From NCBI RefSeq assembly GCF_009831415.1, contig NZ_CP043727.1, positions 124,001 through 188,000 on the forward strand: 64,000 bases of DNA, written 5' to 3'. A program made the translations under genes and the position numbers. Positions 32,700 through 42,724 of the stretch are shown here, one piece after another. Origin of the DNA: Yersinia canariae. GTDB taxonomy: Bacteria; Pseudomonadota; Gammaproteobacteria; Enterobacterales; Enterobacteriaceae. How positions within the stretch are numbered: position 1 is the stretch's first letter; every line of letters begins with the position of its first letter. The notes beneath the pieces were generated by a model. The model was not told the DNA's origin, did not search any database, and worked only from the letters and a program-made list of their open reading frames with translations.

Positions 32700-34190
32700 A
32701 TGGAAACACTGCTAGAAGTCCGTGGCTTATCAGTTGAATTTCCTGGTGTTAAGGCATTAGATTCTGTGGATTTTTCTCTACATCGTGGCGAGGTTGTCGC
32801 TTTATTGGGGGAGAATGGTGCGGGAAAATCGACTTTAATCAAGGCATTAACTGGGGTCTATAAACGGGCCGCCGGTGAAGTTTATTTAGAGGGTGTCGCC
32901 ATCTGTCCTATTGATACAGCTGATGCTCAAAAGATGGGGATTGGTACTGTTTATCAAGAAGTGAATTTACTGCCAAATATTTCTATTGCAGCAAATCTCT
33001 TTATTGGCCGAGAGCCATTACGTTGGGGATTAATCGATAATCGTACGATGAACCGAAAGGCGGAAAAATTACTGGAAGGCTATGGACTGGTGTTGGATGT
33101 TCAGCGGCCTTTGGCTGATTTCTCTATTGCAATACAGCAGATTGTTGCAATTGCACGGGCAGTTGATTTGTCAGCGAAAGTACTGATTTTGGATGAACCG
33201 ACGGCGAGTTTGGATGCTAAAGAAGTCAGTATGTTACTGGATATTTTGCGACAGTTGCGGGACCAAGGTATTGGCATGGTTTTCGTGACTCATTTCCTTG
33301 ATCAAGTCTATCGGATCAGTGACCGCATTACTGTTTTGCGTAACGGCAAGCTCGTCGGTACTAAAACCACAACGGAACTTCCTCGCATTGAATTGGTTCA
33401 GATGATGCTGGGTCATAGCTTTGATGAACAATTACTAAAACGTAGTGAACATAATATTGCGGTTAGTAACCCATTGGTTGAATTCAAAAACTATGGTCGG
33501 CGAGGGGTTGTGGAGAGCTTCGATTTATCTGTTTCTCCCGGTGAAATTGTTGGGCTAGCGGGGTTATTGGGGTCTGGTCGAACAGAAACGGCACAGTTAA
33601 TTTTCGGCGTTACAACACCTGACACTGGTGAAGCTAAAATTCAGGGCAAGCCGGTGAAGATTAGAACACCACGTAAAGCATCAAAATACGGTTTTGGTTA
33701 TTGCCCGGAAGACCGCAAAACCGATGGTATTGTGGGGGCTGCAACGGTACGAGAAAATATTATTTTAGCCCTTCAGGCCCAGCGTGGGTGGCTGAGACCT
33801 ATATCTATGCGAGAACAGACTCAAATTGCTGAGGATTTTATCCAGCAGTTAGGTATCCGAACCCCTGGCCCTGAACAGCAAATTCAGTATCTCTCCGGTG
33901 GGAACCAGCAAAAAGTATTATTAGCCCGTTGGCTGGCCACAAAACCTCGATTTTTGATTTTAGATGAGCCAACCCGCGGTATTGATGTGGGAGCGCATGC
34001 TGAAATTATTCGGTTGATTGAGAAATTGTGTGACGAAGGTTTGGCGCTACTTATTATCTCTTCCGAATTAGAGGAATTGGCTGGTTATGCCGATCGCGTC
34101 ATTGTCCTGCGAGATCGTAAGCATATTGCACAACTCGGTCACGATGAGATTTCTGTTCCTGCCATTATGCAGGCGATCGCGGTGCAATAA
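32700..34190 (+). CDS. ytfR: Sugar ABC transporter ATPase (two nucleotide-binding domains)
   Basis: This 496-residue cytoplasmic ATPase of the ribose/galactose (CUT2) type has two fused ABC domains. The first has Walker A GENGAGKST and Walker B VLILDEPTASLD. The second, from about residue 255, has the degenerate nucleotide loop GLLGSGRTE, signature LSGGNQQK and Walker B FLILDEPTRGID. It drives import with YtfT and YjfF. It starts 84 bases after ytfQ; its stop is followed directly by the ribosome site of ytfT. The length is typical (E. coli 500). Confidence 0.94.
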   Translation: METLLEVRGLSVEFPGVKALDSVDFSLHRGEVVALLGENGAGKSTLIKALTGVYKRAAGEVYLEGVAICPIDTADAQKMGIGTVYQEVNLLPNISIAANLFIGREPLRWGLIDNRTMNRKAEKLLEGYGLVLDVQRPLADFSIAIQQIVAIARAVDLSAKVLILDEPTASLDAKEVSMLLDILRQLRDQGIGMVFVTHFLDQVYRISDRITVLRNGKLVGTKTTTELPRIELVQMMLGHSFDEQLLKRSEHNIAVSNPLVEFKNYGRRGVVESFDLSVSPGEIVGLAGLLGSGRTETAQLIFGVTTPDTGEAKIQGKPVKIRTPRKASKYGFGYCPEDRKTDGIVGAATVRENIILALQAQRGWLRPISMREQTQIAEDFIQQLGIRTPGPEQQIQYLSGGNQQKVLLARWLATKPRFLILDEPTRGIDVGAHAEIIRLIEKLCDEGLALLIISSELEELAGYADRVIVLRDRKHIAQLGHDEISVPAIMQAIAVQ

Positions 34191-34201
34191 GGAGTTATCT
34201 C

Positions 34202-35221
34202 ATGGGAAACAGGAGCCTATCTATGCCGCAAAGGCCGCGTAAAGTTAAATGGGTCTTGCCGAAGGGTGCCACTCAGTTTGGTGCTCTGGCTGCCATTTTA
34301 TTAATTGATAGCTTAGTCGCCCCGCACTTTTTCTCCATTCACATCCAGGATGGACGGCTATTCGGCAGTGTCATTGATATCTTAAACCGGGGTGCGCCCG
34401 TTGCTTTATTAGCACTGGGAATGACATTAGTTATTGCAACTGGGGGCATTGATTTATCCGTTGGAGCAGTAATGGCAATTGCTGGTGCCACGGCTGCGAC
34501 CCTGACCAGTGCTGGGTATCCTTTATTCACGGTATTGGTTGCAGCGCTTGCCGTTGGGGCATTGTGCGGATTATGGAACGGTTTTTTAGTCGCGGTGTTA
34601 CAAATTCAACCTATTGTCGCCACATTGATGTTAATGGTCGCCGGGCGAGGTATCGCTCAGCTTATTACACAAGGGCAGATTGTTACATTTGATAGCGGTG
34701 GGTTGGCAGAGTTAGGCAGCAGCACATTGATGTATATGCCGATGTCTGTGGTTATCGCATTCAGCATGCTGATTATTGTGTGGTTATTGACGCGCAAAAC
34801 GGCGTTGGGGCTCTTTATTGAGTCGGTCGGGATCAATTTGCGTTCTGCGCGTAATGCGGGCGTGAGTACCCGGTTGGTGCTGATTGCTGTGTATGTGATT
34901 TGCGGCATCTGTGCCGCGGTCGCGGGCATTATTGTGACGGCCGATATTCGAGGTGCTGATGCTAACAATGCGGGTTTATGGCTGGAATTGGATGCCATTC
35001 TGGCGGTAGTAATTGGCGGTGCATCCTTAATGGGAGGGCGTTTTAATCTTTTGCTCTCGGTCATTGGCGCTTTGATTATTCAGGGAATGAATACTGGGAT
35101 TTTACTTTCAGGTTATCAACCTGAATTTAATCTGGTTCTTAAAGCCATTGTGGTGTTAGCCGTATTGGTGGTGCAGTCACCGATGATCTCATTGAGCCAT
35201 ATCTTCCGGAGGCGAAAATAA
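34202..35221 (+). CDS. ytfT: Sugar ABC transporter permease YtfT
   Basis: This 339-residue inner-membrane permease of the CUT2 family has about eight to ten hydrophobic helices. The characteristic [20 protein letters not shown] (near residue 77) and ELDAILAVVIGGASLMGG motifs are present. AAGGAG, overlapping the ytfR stop region, lies 7 bases before the ATG. Its last base is shared with the yjfF start codon (TAATG), so the two are translationally coupled and probably form the heterodimeric channel. Confidence 0.93.
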   Translation: MGNRSLSMPQRPRKVKWVLPKGATQFGALAAILLIDSLVAPHFFSIHIQDGRLFGSVIDILNRGAPVALLALGMTLVIATGGIDLSVGAVMAIAGATAATLTSAGYPLFTVLVAALAVGALCGLWNGFLVAVLQIQPIVATLMLMVAGRGIAQLITQGQIVTFDSGGLAELGSSTLMYMPMSVVIAFSMLIIVWLLTRKTALGLFIESVGINLRSARNAGVSTRLVLIAVYVICGICAAVAGIIVTADIRGADANNAGLWLELDAILAVVIGGASLMGGRFNLLLSVIGALIIQGMNTGILLSGYQPEFNLVLKAIVVLAVLVVQSPMISLSHIFRRRK

Positions 35222-36213
35222 TGTTAAAGCGTAATATTCCTTTGCTGATTACTATCGCCGTTTTTATTCTGGGATATGCCTTTTGTCTCAGCCAATTCCC
35301 CAGCTTTTCTTCCACCCGTGTTTGGTGTGACTTACTGACTGATAATGCTTTTCTGGGAATTGTCGCCGTAGGTATGACCTTTGTTATTTTATCCGGTGGT
35401 ATCGATTTATCTGTCGGTTCAGTTATTGCGTTTACTGGCGTACTACTGGCAAAGCTAATCGGTACTTATGGTATTCACCCAATGTATGCTTTTGCTATCG
35501 TCTTAGTTATGGGCGCGATGTTTGGTGCGTTCATGGGCTGGATTATTGATTCACTGAAACTCCCGGCGTTTATCATCACTCTTGCGGGGATGTTTTTTGT
35601 CCGTGGCATGAGTTTTATTGTATCGGAAGAGTCCATTCCCATTAATCACCCACTTTATGGCTATCTTGCTAATTATGCTTGGAAAGTTCCCGGTGGTGGG
35701 CGATTTACACTGCTCGCCCTGATTATGCTATTGGTTGTGGTATTTGGTATTTTGCTAGCCCATAAAACCCGCTTTGGTCATAACGTCTATGCAATCGGTG
35801 GCAATAGTGTTTCTGCAGCCCTGATGGGAGTTCCGGTTAGACAAACCACGATAAAAATCTACATGTTATCGAGCACCTTGGCTGCTCTGTCCGGGATTGT
35901 TTTCTCTCTCTATACCTCCGCAGGTTATGCATTAGCGGCTAGTGGTGTTGAGCTCGATGCTATAGCCGCCGTCGTAATTGGTGGCACTTTGCTTACCGGC
36001 GGTATTGGTACAGTTTTCGGCACTCTGTTTGGCGTGCTGATTCAAGGCCTGATACAGAGTTATATCACTTTTGATGGCACTCTCAGTTCATGGTGGACCA
36101 AAATTGTCATCGGAATTCTGCTATTTAGCTTTATTGCCATCCAGAAGGCGATGAGTGCATTTTATTTGAATCGACGCGCTCGTCCTCAATCACCCCCACT
36201 TAATCCGGTATAG
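35221..36213 (+). CDS. yjfF: Sugar ABC transporter permease YjfF
   Basis: This 330-residue inner-membrane permease is the partner of YtfT. The motifs [20 protein letters not shown] and [18 protein letters not shown] mark the CUT2 family, and [19 protein letters not shown] lies between them. GGAGG lies 8 bases before its ATG, inside the ytfT end. It is the last gene of the operon; its 3' end overlaps convergent hdfR by 14 bases, so no terminator fits between them. Confidence 0.93.
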   Translation: MLKRNIPLLITIAVFILGYAFCLSQFPSFSSTRVWCDLLTDNAFLGIVAVGMTFVILSGGIDLSVGSVIAFTGVLLAKLIGTYGIHPMYAFAIVLVMGAMFGAFMGWIIDSLKLPAFIITLAGMFFVRGMSFIVSEESIPINHPLYGYLANYAWKVPGGGRFTLLALIMLLVVVFGILLAHKTRFGHNVYAIGGNSVSAALMGVPVRQTTIKIYMLSSTLAALSGIVFSLYTSAGYALAASGVELDAIAAVVIGGTLLTGGIGTVFGTLFGVLIQGLIQSYITFDGTLSSWWTKIVIGILLFSFIAIQKAMSAFYLNRRARPQSPPLNPV

Positions 36214-37081
36214 CGCTTTGGGCTGCGTTATTCATAGGCGTTTTTAATAACTGTCGAATTAATGTTTGCTGGTCACTGTTTTGCAACCAAACGGCATACA
36301 GTGGCCGAACTATGGGCGGTATTTCAGTGTTGATGATCAACTCTGGGTACTCTTTTTGCCAATGTTCAGGTAGAAAAGCACAGCCGCCGGTGGTTTCCAA
36401 CAGCTGCCGGGTTAAATGGGCAGAAGTCGTGGTCAGCACGGGCATTTGCTCGCTATTGAGTAAACGATTTTCTTGCTGATGGAAATCTGCTCCCCATTCA
36501 AGTTTGATATATGGCGCTTCATTTACATTTTTATACTCGGTCTCGTCGTCAGTTTTCTCAGATAGACCAAGGGGAATCGAGGAGAACAAGCGCAATGAAA
36601 AATGGCCTAGTAGCAGGCTGGCCAACTCGTCCATTTTAGGAGGTTCGGTCGTTATCAATAAATCGAGTTGCCGTTCGTGCAACTGTTTGACCAGCGATTG
36701 ACGTAGTGCAATCCGCGCCTCAAGTCGTAATGCCTCTCGTTGTTTATATAGCTGTTGCAACCAAGGAGTGAGGTAAGCCTCCCAAAGTGAGGCGGTTGCA
36801 CCAATGGACAACTCGGTGTGTTGCAGCGAGTGAACAACTTCTTTTTTGGCTAACTGCCAAGTGCTCATCAGTGTTTCAGCATAAGGCACCAACCGTTCAC
36901 CGGCTGGAGTCAGGCGAATATTATTGCGATGGCGAGTGAATAAATTTGCACCTAATTGATTTTCCAACTGACGGATACGAAAACTCACCGCCGACTGGGT
37001 TAAGTACAAAGATTCAGCTGCGCGACCAAAGTGGCGAGTTCTACTGACCTCCAAAAAGGTTTTCAGTAATTCGGTATCCAC
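36200..37081 (-). CDS. hdfR: LysR-type regulator HdfR
   Basis: This 293-residue transcription factor represses flhDC (flagellar master operon) in E. coli. The N-terminal helix-turn-helix [19 protein letters not shown]...[14 protein letters not shown] is nearly identical to E. coli HdfR, while the C-terminal ligand domain is more divergent. A GTG start at 37079-37081 is chosen: GGAG lies 6 bases ahead and the family start MDTELL follows. An ATG two codons earlier sits directly against the GGAG, and a TTG lies at 37093. It is divergent from maoP, as in E. coli. Confidence 0.9.
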   Translation of the reverse strand: MDTELLKTFLEVSRTRHFGRAAESLYLTQSAVSFRIRQLENQLGANLFTRHRNNIRLTPAGERLVPYAETLMSTWQLAKKEVVHSLQHTELSIGATASLWEAYLTPWLQQLYKQREALRLEARIALRQSLVKQLHERQLDLLITTEPPKMDELASLLLGHFSLRLFSSIPLGLSEKTDDETEYKNVNEAPYIKLEWGADFHQQENRLLNSEQMPVLTTTSAHLTRQLLETTGGCAFLPEHWQKEYPELIINTEIPPIVRPLYAVWLQNSDQQTLIRQLLKTPMNNAAQSAIPD

Positions 37082-37146
37082 ACCCATCTCCAATTTTTTT
37101 TGTCGTTAAGATTTAAATGTTTTGTTTTACACGATGTCAAGCCTAT

Positions 37147-37163
37147 CTAATACTCCGCGCCAT
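37147..37163 (+). promoter_or_regulatory. Candidate maoS (macrodomain Ori site)
   Basis: The 17-base stretch CTAATACTCCGCGCCAT in the hdfR-maoP gap closely resembles the 17-base maoS element as I recall it. In E. coli maoS works with MaoP next to the maoP gene. The identification rests on memory of that motif and on synteny, so it is tentative. Confidence 0.5.
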
Positions 37164-37200
37164 AAACAGCACGACCATGAGAGAATTAGGAGCGTGTCAG

Positions 37201-37539
37201 ATGGCGGATAGCTTCATCACGACCAATCGTTTTTTTGATAATAAACATTATCCTCGCGGGTTCTCGCGTCACGGCGATTTCACCATTAAAGAGGCGCAAT
37301 TACTAGAGCGCTGCGGTTACGCCTTCAACGAACTCGATCTCGGAAAACGCCAGCCTGCAACGGAAGAAGAACAGTTGTTTGTTGCTGTCTGTCGCGGCGA
37401 GCGTGAGCCAGTCAGCGCTGAGGAGAAAGTCTGGTCCAAGTATGTGACCCGGACTCGTCGCCCTAAACGTTTCCATACGCTATCTGGCGGTAAACCGCAG
37501 ATGGACGCAGTGGAAGATTACACTGATAGCGACGACTAA
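37201..37539 (+). CDS. maoP: Macrodomain Ori organisation protein MaoP (YifE family)
   Basis: This 112-residue protein is nearly identical to E. coli MaoP/YifE in its core ([39 protein letters not shown]). It ends EDYTDSDD like the E. coli protein. It acts on chromosome organisation around oriC. The frame is open from a codon 28 triplets upstream, but the ATG at 37201 matches the family start and has AGGAG about 9 bases upstream. It is divergent from hdfR. Confidence 0.94.
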   Translation: MADSFITTNRFFDNKHYPRGFSRHGDFTIKEAQLLERCGYAFNELDLGKRQPATEEEQLFVAVCRGEREPVSAEEKVWSKYVTRTRRPKRFHTLSGGKPQMDAVEDYTDSDD

Positions 37540-37555
37540 TATCCTTTGTTCTTGA

Positions 37556-37589
37556 AGTCGCAGGGCACTGTAATTACTGACCTGCGACT
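37556..37589. terminator. Hairpin between convergent maoP and comM
   Basis: A perfect 9-base-pair inverted repeat (AGTCGCAGG at 37556-37564, CCTGCGACT at 37581-37589) has a 16-base loop. It starts 17 bases after the maoP stop. No strong T-run follows on either strand, so it may be a factor-dependent end or mRNA-end structure. Confidence 0.5.
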
Positions 37590-37653
37590 CTTCCATCATT
37601 CTGGGTATAATATTGCGTTTAAGTCTTATGGTTTTTTTGCCCCATTTTAGTTT

Positions 37654-39177
37654 TTATATCAAGCTTTTGTGCAACTGCAAAAGTAACCGGTCCATACAAC
37701 GATAGCTCAGTGCTTCTGAAAGATGATTTTTTTGAATATTATCTTCCAGAGCCAGATCCGCAATGGTCCGTGCCACTTTCAAAATATGGTGCCAGGCGCG
37801 CACTGATAGCCCCAGTTTTAGTAATACCTGTTCCAAAAAAACGGCATTCTCAGGTGTTAAATAGCAATATTCAGCTATCTCTTGGCTGTTCAGCCGCGTG
37901 TTTATCTTCCCCGCTCTATCCAATTGTCTTTTTCTAGCCTGCAATACTCGTTGCCTGACAGTTTTACTACTTTCACCCTGATGTTTTTGTGCCCCCAGCA
38001 TTCCTGCAGGAAGTAGTGGTACTTCAATCGATAAATCAAATCGGTCCAAAAATGGGCCTGATAGTTTTGCCAGATAGCGTAAGACTTGTTGTGGCGGTGC
38101 TCGATTATGGATGCCTTGATAATGGCCACTGGGGCTAGGATTCATCGCGGCTATCAACTGTACTCTAGCTGGGAAACAGACTTTTGCGGTTGCGCGGGAA
38201 ATGATAATTTCACCCGATTCTAGTGGTTCGCGCAATGAATCCAGTACCCTGCGTTCAAACTCCGGCAGTTCATCCAGAAAAAGTACCCCGTTGTGTGCCA
38301 GTGATATTTCGCCGGGGCGGGGAATTGATCCTCCGCCAATCAAAGCAGCCATCGACGCGCTGTGATGCGGTGCCCGAAAAGCCCGATAGCGCCATTGAGC
38401 CGGCAGTTCATTGCTGTGCGATAAGCCATTAATGGCCGCAGCCTCGAGTGCTTCTTGATCCGTCAGCGGCGGTAATAACCCAGTGAGCCGATTTGCCAGC
38501 ATAGTTTTGCCAGTGCCAGGCGGCCCGAGCAACAGCAGGTTGTGCCCACCGGCAGCGGTTATCTCCAGAGCACGTTTGGCTTGTGATTGGCCGATAATAT
38601 CTTGTAGATCAAGGCGGTCATCCCAATTTGAAACAGCCTCAAGGCGTTGACCTTGAGCAAGCGTATTTTCACCTTGTAGAAAACCACACACTGCTAATAA
38701 GTGATCTGCGACCCAGCTGTCATCTTGTGCAATTAACCCTATCTCCACACTGTTCTCTGACGGCAAAATTAATTGTCGATGGACCTGACTGCTGGCGAGA
38801 GCTGCTGGAATTGCGCCGCTAACGCGTCTTAGCGCCCCTGATAGGGCTAGCTCACCCAAGAACTCATAGTGCGCTAATTTATCCGCAGGAATCTGCTCTG
38901 ACGCGGCTAATATCGCTAAAGCGATAGGCAGGTCATAACGGCCTCCTTCTTTGGGTAAATCTGCCGGTGCCAGACTGACCGTGATCCGTTTGGCTGGATA
39001 AGTAAAGCCGCTGTTGATTAATGCGCTACGAACCCTGTCCCGCGCCTCTCTTACCGTCGTTTCCGGCAGTCCAACCAAAATTAACCCAGGTAGCCCATTG
39101 CTGATATGAACTTCAACCGTAACTGAGGGGGCCTGAATACCTAATGTGGCACGGGTATGAATAGTTGCCAGTGACAT
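37654..39177 (-). CDS. comM: ComM/YifB-family AAA+ ATPase (Mg-chelatase-like)
   Basis: This 507-residue protein has an N-terminal Lon-protease-like domain (residues 1-175), a central AAA+ domain with Walker A GPPGTGKTM (about 220) and Walker B LFLDELPEF, and a C-terminal helical MCM-type lid with Arg finger. ComM homologues are helicases assisting branch migration in natural transformation and recombination; the role in enterobacteria is unsettled. GGAAAGCG lies just upstream of the ATG. It is divergent from the ilv operon leader, as in E. coli. Confidence 0.93.
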   Translation of the reverse strand: MSLATIHTRATLGIQAPSVTVEVHISNGLPGLILVGLPETTVREARDRVRSALINSGFTYPAKRITVSLAPADLPKEGGRYDLPIALAILAASEQIPADKLAHYEFLGELALSGALRRVSGAIPAALASSQVHRQLILPSENSVEIGLIAQDDSWVADHLLAVCGFLQGENTLAQGQRLEAVSNWDDRLDLQDIIGQSQAKRALEITAAGGHNLLLLGPPGTGKTMLANRLTGLLPPLTDQEALEAAAINGLSHSNELPAQWRYRAFRAPHHSASMAALIGGGSIPRPGEISLAHNGVLFLDELPEFERRVLDSLREPLESGEIIISRATAKVCFPARVQLIAAMNPSPSGHYQGIHNRAPPQQVLRYLAKLSGPFLDRFDLSIEVPLLPAGMLGAQKHQGESSKTVRQRVLQARKRQLDRAGKINTRLNSQEIAEYCYLTPENAVFLEQVLLKLGLSVRAWHHILKVARTIADLALEDNIQKNHLSEALSYRCMDRLLLQLHKSLI

Positions 39178-39510
39178 TTCGCTTTCCTTTGCTGTCGTGC
39201 GCCCTTAGTGTTGGGGCATGGTCACAGAGTGCCTCAGGTTTTTTTTCAGCACTTAGAAAAAGTATTGGTTTGCGAAAGCTCGCGAGAAGTTTCGTTGCAA
39301 TGGATGTATCAAAATCAAAAATTGCGATGCAGAGCGCAGAAAAAAGACCTAAGTGCCGATGTGGGTTTTACTGATTGATAAATAATATATTTATTGTGTT
39401 TTGCACAGATGCCCACAAAATAATAATTTAAATAAATATTGTCAGGTAACCAATAACTGTGATAACTCTGTAGGTATTCGTTCGACACTAGACAGATGAA
39501 CAACCTAATT
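39178..39510 (+). other. Promoter region between comM and ilvL
   Basis: This 333-base gap is AT-rich, especially 39375-39450. It must contain the divergent comM and ilvGMEDA promoters. No single -35/-10 pair stands out enough to call. A minus-strand 104-codon frame covering this gap and the attenuator is judged a shadow. Confidence 0.4.
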
Positions 39511-39609
39511 ATGAAAGCGATTGTCCAAGTGATTAACCTAGTCCTAATTAGCGTGGTGGTGATTATTATCCCACCGTGCGGGGCTGCACTTGGACGAATA
39601 AAGGCATAA
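39511..39609 (+). CDS. ilvL: ilvGMEDA operon leader (attenuation) peptide
   Basis: The 32-residue peptide starts MKAIVQVINL and ends LISVVVIIIPPCGAALGRIKA, matching E. coli IlvL in its C-terminal half. Ile, Val and Leu make up 16 of 32 residues, with VVVIII in a row, so ribosome stalling senses all three charged tRNAs. The ATG at 39511 gives the E. coli length. An in-frame ATG at 39496 would give 37 residues, and neither has a strong ribosome site. It is followed by the attenuator hairpin. Confidence 0.9.
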   Translation: MKAIVQVINLVLISVVVIIIPPCGAALGRIKA

Positions 39610-39632
39610 AAATCAAGCCTTAATCTCAAGAG

Positions 39633-39665
39633 AACCCCCGCACCGAAAGGTCCGGGGGTTTTTTT
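39633..39665 (+). terminator. ilv operon attenuator terminator
   Basis: The stem AACCCCCG / CGGGGGTT with an inner ACC-GAAA-GGT is followed by seven Ts. It lies 24 bases after the ilvL stop and before ilvG. It is the regulated terminator of the leader; the preceding CCACCGTGCGG segment can pair alternatively. Confidence 0.93.
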
Positions 39666-39750
39666 ATTGGTACGTTAAAAGACGCGAGGGACATAAAATG
39701 CACAACAGAATAAAATCCTGCTCCTCCCGTAAAAGGTCGGGGAAATAACT

Positions 39751-41397
39751 ATGAATGGTGCTCAGTGGGTGGTTCAAGCGTTGCGTGCGCAGGGGGTTGA
39801 TACGGTATTCGGCTATCCGGGCGGGGCAATAATGCCTGTCTACGATGCTTTGTATGATGGTGGTGTCGAGCATTTGCTCTGCCGCCATGAGCAGGGTGCT
39901 GCTATTGCCGCTATTGGTTATGCGCGTGCAACCGGTAAAGTCGGGGTGTGTATCGCCACTTCCGGCCCCGGAGCCACTAATCTGATCACCGGTTTGGCTG
40001 ATGCTTTGCTCGATTCTGTGCCGGTAATCGCCATCACTGGTCAGGTCGGGTCGGCTTTAATCGGCACTGACGCTTTTCAGGAAATTGATGTTCTGGGCCT
40101 GTCTCTGGCCTGTACCAAACACAGTTTTTTGGTCGAATCATTAGATGCGCTGCCGGGGATCATGGCGGAAGCTTTTGCTATCGCCACCAGTGGCCGTCCT
40201 GGGCCTGTTTTAATCGACATTCCAAAAGATATTCAATTGGCGGTGGGGGAATTGACCCCGCATTTGATGCCCGTTGAAGAGTATCCGGTTGATTCTGCTG
40301 CTGAGTTACAACAGGCCTTGGATATGTTGGCAACAGCTAAAAAGCCGATGTTGTATGTCGGTGGCGGCGTTGGGATGGCGCAGGCGGTTCCGGCTTTACG
40401 CGAGTTTATTGACGTCACCGGTATTCCTGCGGTTGCCACCTTGAAAGGTTTGGGCGCGCCAGATACTCATCACCCGTGCTATTTGGGCATGCTGGGGATG
40501 CACGGCACCAAAGCGGCGAATTTTGCGGTACAGGACTGTGACTTATTGATAGCCGTGGGCGCGCGTTTTGATGATCGCGTGACTGGCAAGCTGAATACAT
40601 TTGCCGCGAAAGCAAAAGTTATTCATATGGATATCGACCCGGCAGAGCTGGGTAAATTGCGCCAGGCGCATGTCGCGTTGCAGGGCGATTTGAAAGTGTT
40701 ACTGCCCGCCTTGCAGCAACCGCTGAGTATTCAGCCGTGGCGTGATGAGGTTATGGCGTTAAAACATCAGCATAGCTGGCGTTATGATCACCCCGGCCAA
40801 GCAATTTATGCGCCATTACTGCTCAAGCAGATCTCCGAGCGTAAAGCCCCGCAGACTGTGGTCACCACTGACGTAGGCCAGCACCAGATGTGGACAGCGC
40901 AGCACATGAGCTTTACCCGCCCTGAGAATTTCATCACTTCTAGCGGTCTGGGCACGATGGGCTTTGGTGTTCCCGCCGCCGTTGGTGCGCAGATGGCCCG
41001 GCCAGATGACATGGTTATATGTGTTTCCGGCGATGGCTCATTCATGATGAATGTTCAGGAGCTGGGCACCATAAAACGCCGACAGTTACCGCTGAAAATT
41101 GTTTTATTGGATAACCAGCGATTAGGTATGGTTAGGCAGTGGCAGCAACTGTTTTTTGATGGACGCTATAGCGAAACCAATCTTTCTGATAACCCCGATT
41201 TCATCACACTGGCCAGTGCTTTCAATATCCCCGGCCAACGTATCACCCGAAAAGACCAAGTCGAAGCCGCACTGGATGCGCTGTTTAACAGCGAAGGGCC
41301 TTATTTGCTCCAGGTTTCTATCGACGAACTCGAAAACGTTTGGCCGTTAGTGCCGCCAGGCGCAGGTAATGAAACCATGCTGGAGAAAATCTCATGA
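39751..41397 (+). CDS. ilvG: Acetolactate synthase II, large (catalytic) subunit
   Basis: This 548-residue ThDP-, FAD- and Mg-dependent enzyme condenses pyruvate to acetolactate, or with 2-oxobutyrate to acetohydroxybutyrate. The ThDP activation Glu lies in CRHEQGAA (about residue 47), and the ThDP/Mg motif GDGSFMMN...N lies near residue 428. The reading frame is intact, unlike E. coli K-12, where ilvG is frameshifted. It is the first structural gene after the attenuator and overlaps ilvM by 4 bases (ATGA). Confidence 0.96.
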   Translation: MNGAQWVVQALRAQGVDTVFGYPGGAIMPVYDALYDGGVEHLLCRHEQGAAIAAIGYARATGKVGVCIATSGPGATNLITGLADALLDSVPVIAITGQVGSALIGTDAFQEIDVLGLSLACTKHSFLVESLDALPGIMAEAFAIATSGRPGPVLIDIPKDIQLAVGELTPHLMPVEEYPVDSAAELQQALDMLATAKKPMLYVGGGVGMAQAVPALREFIDVTGIPAVATLKGLGAPDTHHPCYLGMLGMHGTKAANFAVQDCDLLIAVGARFDDRVTGKLNTFAAKAKVIHMDIDPAELGKLRQAHVALQGDLKVLLPALQQPLSIQPWRDEVMALKHQHSWRYDHPGQAIYAPLLLKQISERKAPQTVVTTDVGQHQMWTAQHMSFTRPENFITSSGLGTMGFGVPAAVGAQMARPDDMVICVSGDGSFMMNVQELGTIKRRQLPLKIVLLDNQRLGMVRQWQQLFFDGRYSETNLSDNPDFITLASAFNIPGQRITRKDQVEAALDALFNSEGPYLLQVSIDELENVWPLVPPGAGNETMLEKIS

Positions 41398-41651
41398 TGC
41401 AACATCAACTCTCTATCCAAGCCCGCTTCCGCCCTGAGATGTTAGAGCGCGTATTGCGAGTCGTGCGGCACCGCGGTTTTCAGGTTTGTGCTATGAATAT
41501 GTCACCAATGATTAACGCTGAGAATATTAATATTGAATTGACCGTTGCCAGCGGGCGACCTGTCGATTTACTGTCTTCTCAGCTGAGTAAGCTTATGGAT
41601 GTCGCCTGCGTCGAGATCCTACAACCTAATACATTACAGATACGCGCCTGA
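41394..41651 (+). CDS. ilvM: Acetolactate synthase II, small subunit
   Basis: This 85-residue ACT-domain protein ([35 protein letters not shown]) stabilises and activates the IlvG catalytic subunit. Isozyme II is classically valine-insensitive. The ATGATG start overlaps the ilvG stop, indicating translational coupling and matched subunit synthesis. The length is close to E. coli IlvM (87). Confidence 0.96.
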   Translation: MMQHQLSIQARFRPEMLERVLRVVRHRGFQVCAMNMSPMINAENINIELTVASGRPVDLLSSQLSKLMDVACVEILQPNTLQIRA

Positions 41652-41673
41652 TGCGCCACAAGGAAAGAAAAGA

Positions 41674-42600
41674 ATGACGAAGAAAGCTGATTTTATTTGG
41701 TTTAACGGCGAAATGGTTCCGTGGGCAGAAGCGAAAGTTCACGTGATGTCTCACGCGTTACACTATGGCACGTCAGTCTTCGAAGGTGTTCGTTGTTACG
41801 AATCCCACAAGGGGCCGGTAGTTTTCCGTCACCGCGAACACATGCAGCGCTTGCACGACTCAGCCAAAATTTACCGCATGCCGGTTTCTCAGTCGGTTGA
41901 TGAGCTGATGGAGGCTTGCCGCGCAACACTGCGTAAAAACAAGCTAACCAGCGCCTATATCCGCCCATTGGTCTTTATTGGTGATGTCGGCATGGGTGTT
42001 AATCCGCCGGATGGTTATAAGACAGACATCATCATTGCGGCCTTCCCGTGGGGGGCTTATTTGGGCGCAGAAGCATTGGAGCAAGGTATTGATGCGATGG
42101 TGTCTTCATGGAATCGTGTAGCGCCAAACACCATTCCAACTGCGGCTAAAGCGGGTGGTAACTACCTGTCGTCCTTGCTGGTGGGTAGTGAAGCACGCCG
42201 CCATGGCTATCAGGAAGGGATTGCACTGGATATTCACGGCTTCCTGTCTGAAGGTGCGGGTGAAAACTTGTTTGAAGTGAAAGATGGCATTCTGTTCACG
42301 CCGCCGTTTACCTCTTCTGCCCTGCCGGGTATTACCCGCGACGCCATTATTAAACTGGCGAAAGACATGGGTCTGGAAGTCCGTGAGCAAGTGTTGTCAC
42401 GTGAATCTCTCTATCTGGCCGATGAAGTATTTATGTCTGGTACTGCGGCAGAAATTACCCCAGTGCGTAGCGTAGATGGTATTCAGGTTGGTATTGGTAA
42501 ACGTGGCCCGATCACTACAAAAATTCAACAAGCGTTCTTCGGCCTGTTCACCGGTGAAACCGAAGATAAACACGGTTGGCTGGATCCGATCAATCCATAA
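41674..42600 (+). CDS. ilvE: Branched-chain amino acid aminotransferase
   Basis: This 308-residue class IV PLP transaminase carries out the last step to isoleucine, valine and leucine. The PLP lysine is Lys159 in PTAAKAGGNYL, and the FEGVRCYE and GTAAEITPV motifs flank the active site. The start ATG at 41674 has AAGGA 9 bases upstream and matches the family start MTKKADFIW; the frame itself extends upstream into ilvM. Confidence 0.97.
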   Translation: MTKKADFIWFNGEMVPWAEAKVHVMSHALHYGTSVFEGVRCYESHKGPVVFRHREHMQRLHDSAKIYRMPVSQSVDELMEACRATLRKNKLTSAYIRPLVFIGDVGMGVNPPDGYKTDIIIAAFPWGAYLGAEALEQGIDAMVSSWNRVAPNTIPTAAKAGGNYLSSLLVGSEARRHGYQEGIALDIHGFLSEGAGENLFEVKDGILFTPPFTSSALPGITRDAIIKLAKDMGLEVREQVLSRESLYLADEVFMSGTAAEITPVRSVDGIQVGIGKRGPITTKIQQAFFGLFTGETEDKHGWLDPINP

Positions 42601-42724
42601 TAACGACAAGCAGACAGCATTAGCAGGTAGTTCGTTCGCTACCTGCCATACAGCACCTATTTGCAACACACTGTATTTATAACAACTAGTTGATTTAAAA
42701 AATAAAATCTGGAGTGAAGAGACA

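Noticed and set aside
39315..39629. 104-codon minus-strand frame opposite ilvL
   Set aside because: It lies across the ilvL leader peptide and ends near the attenuator on the opposite strand; there is no family resemblance or ribosome site.
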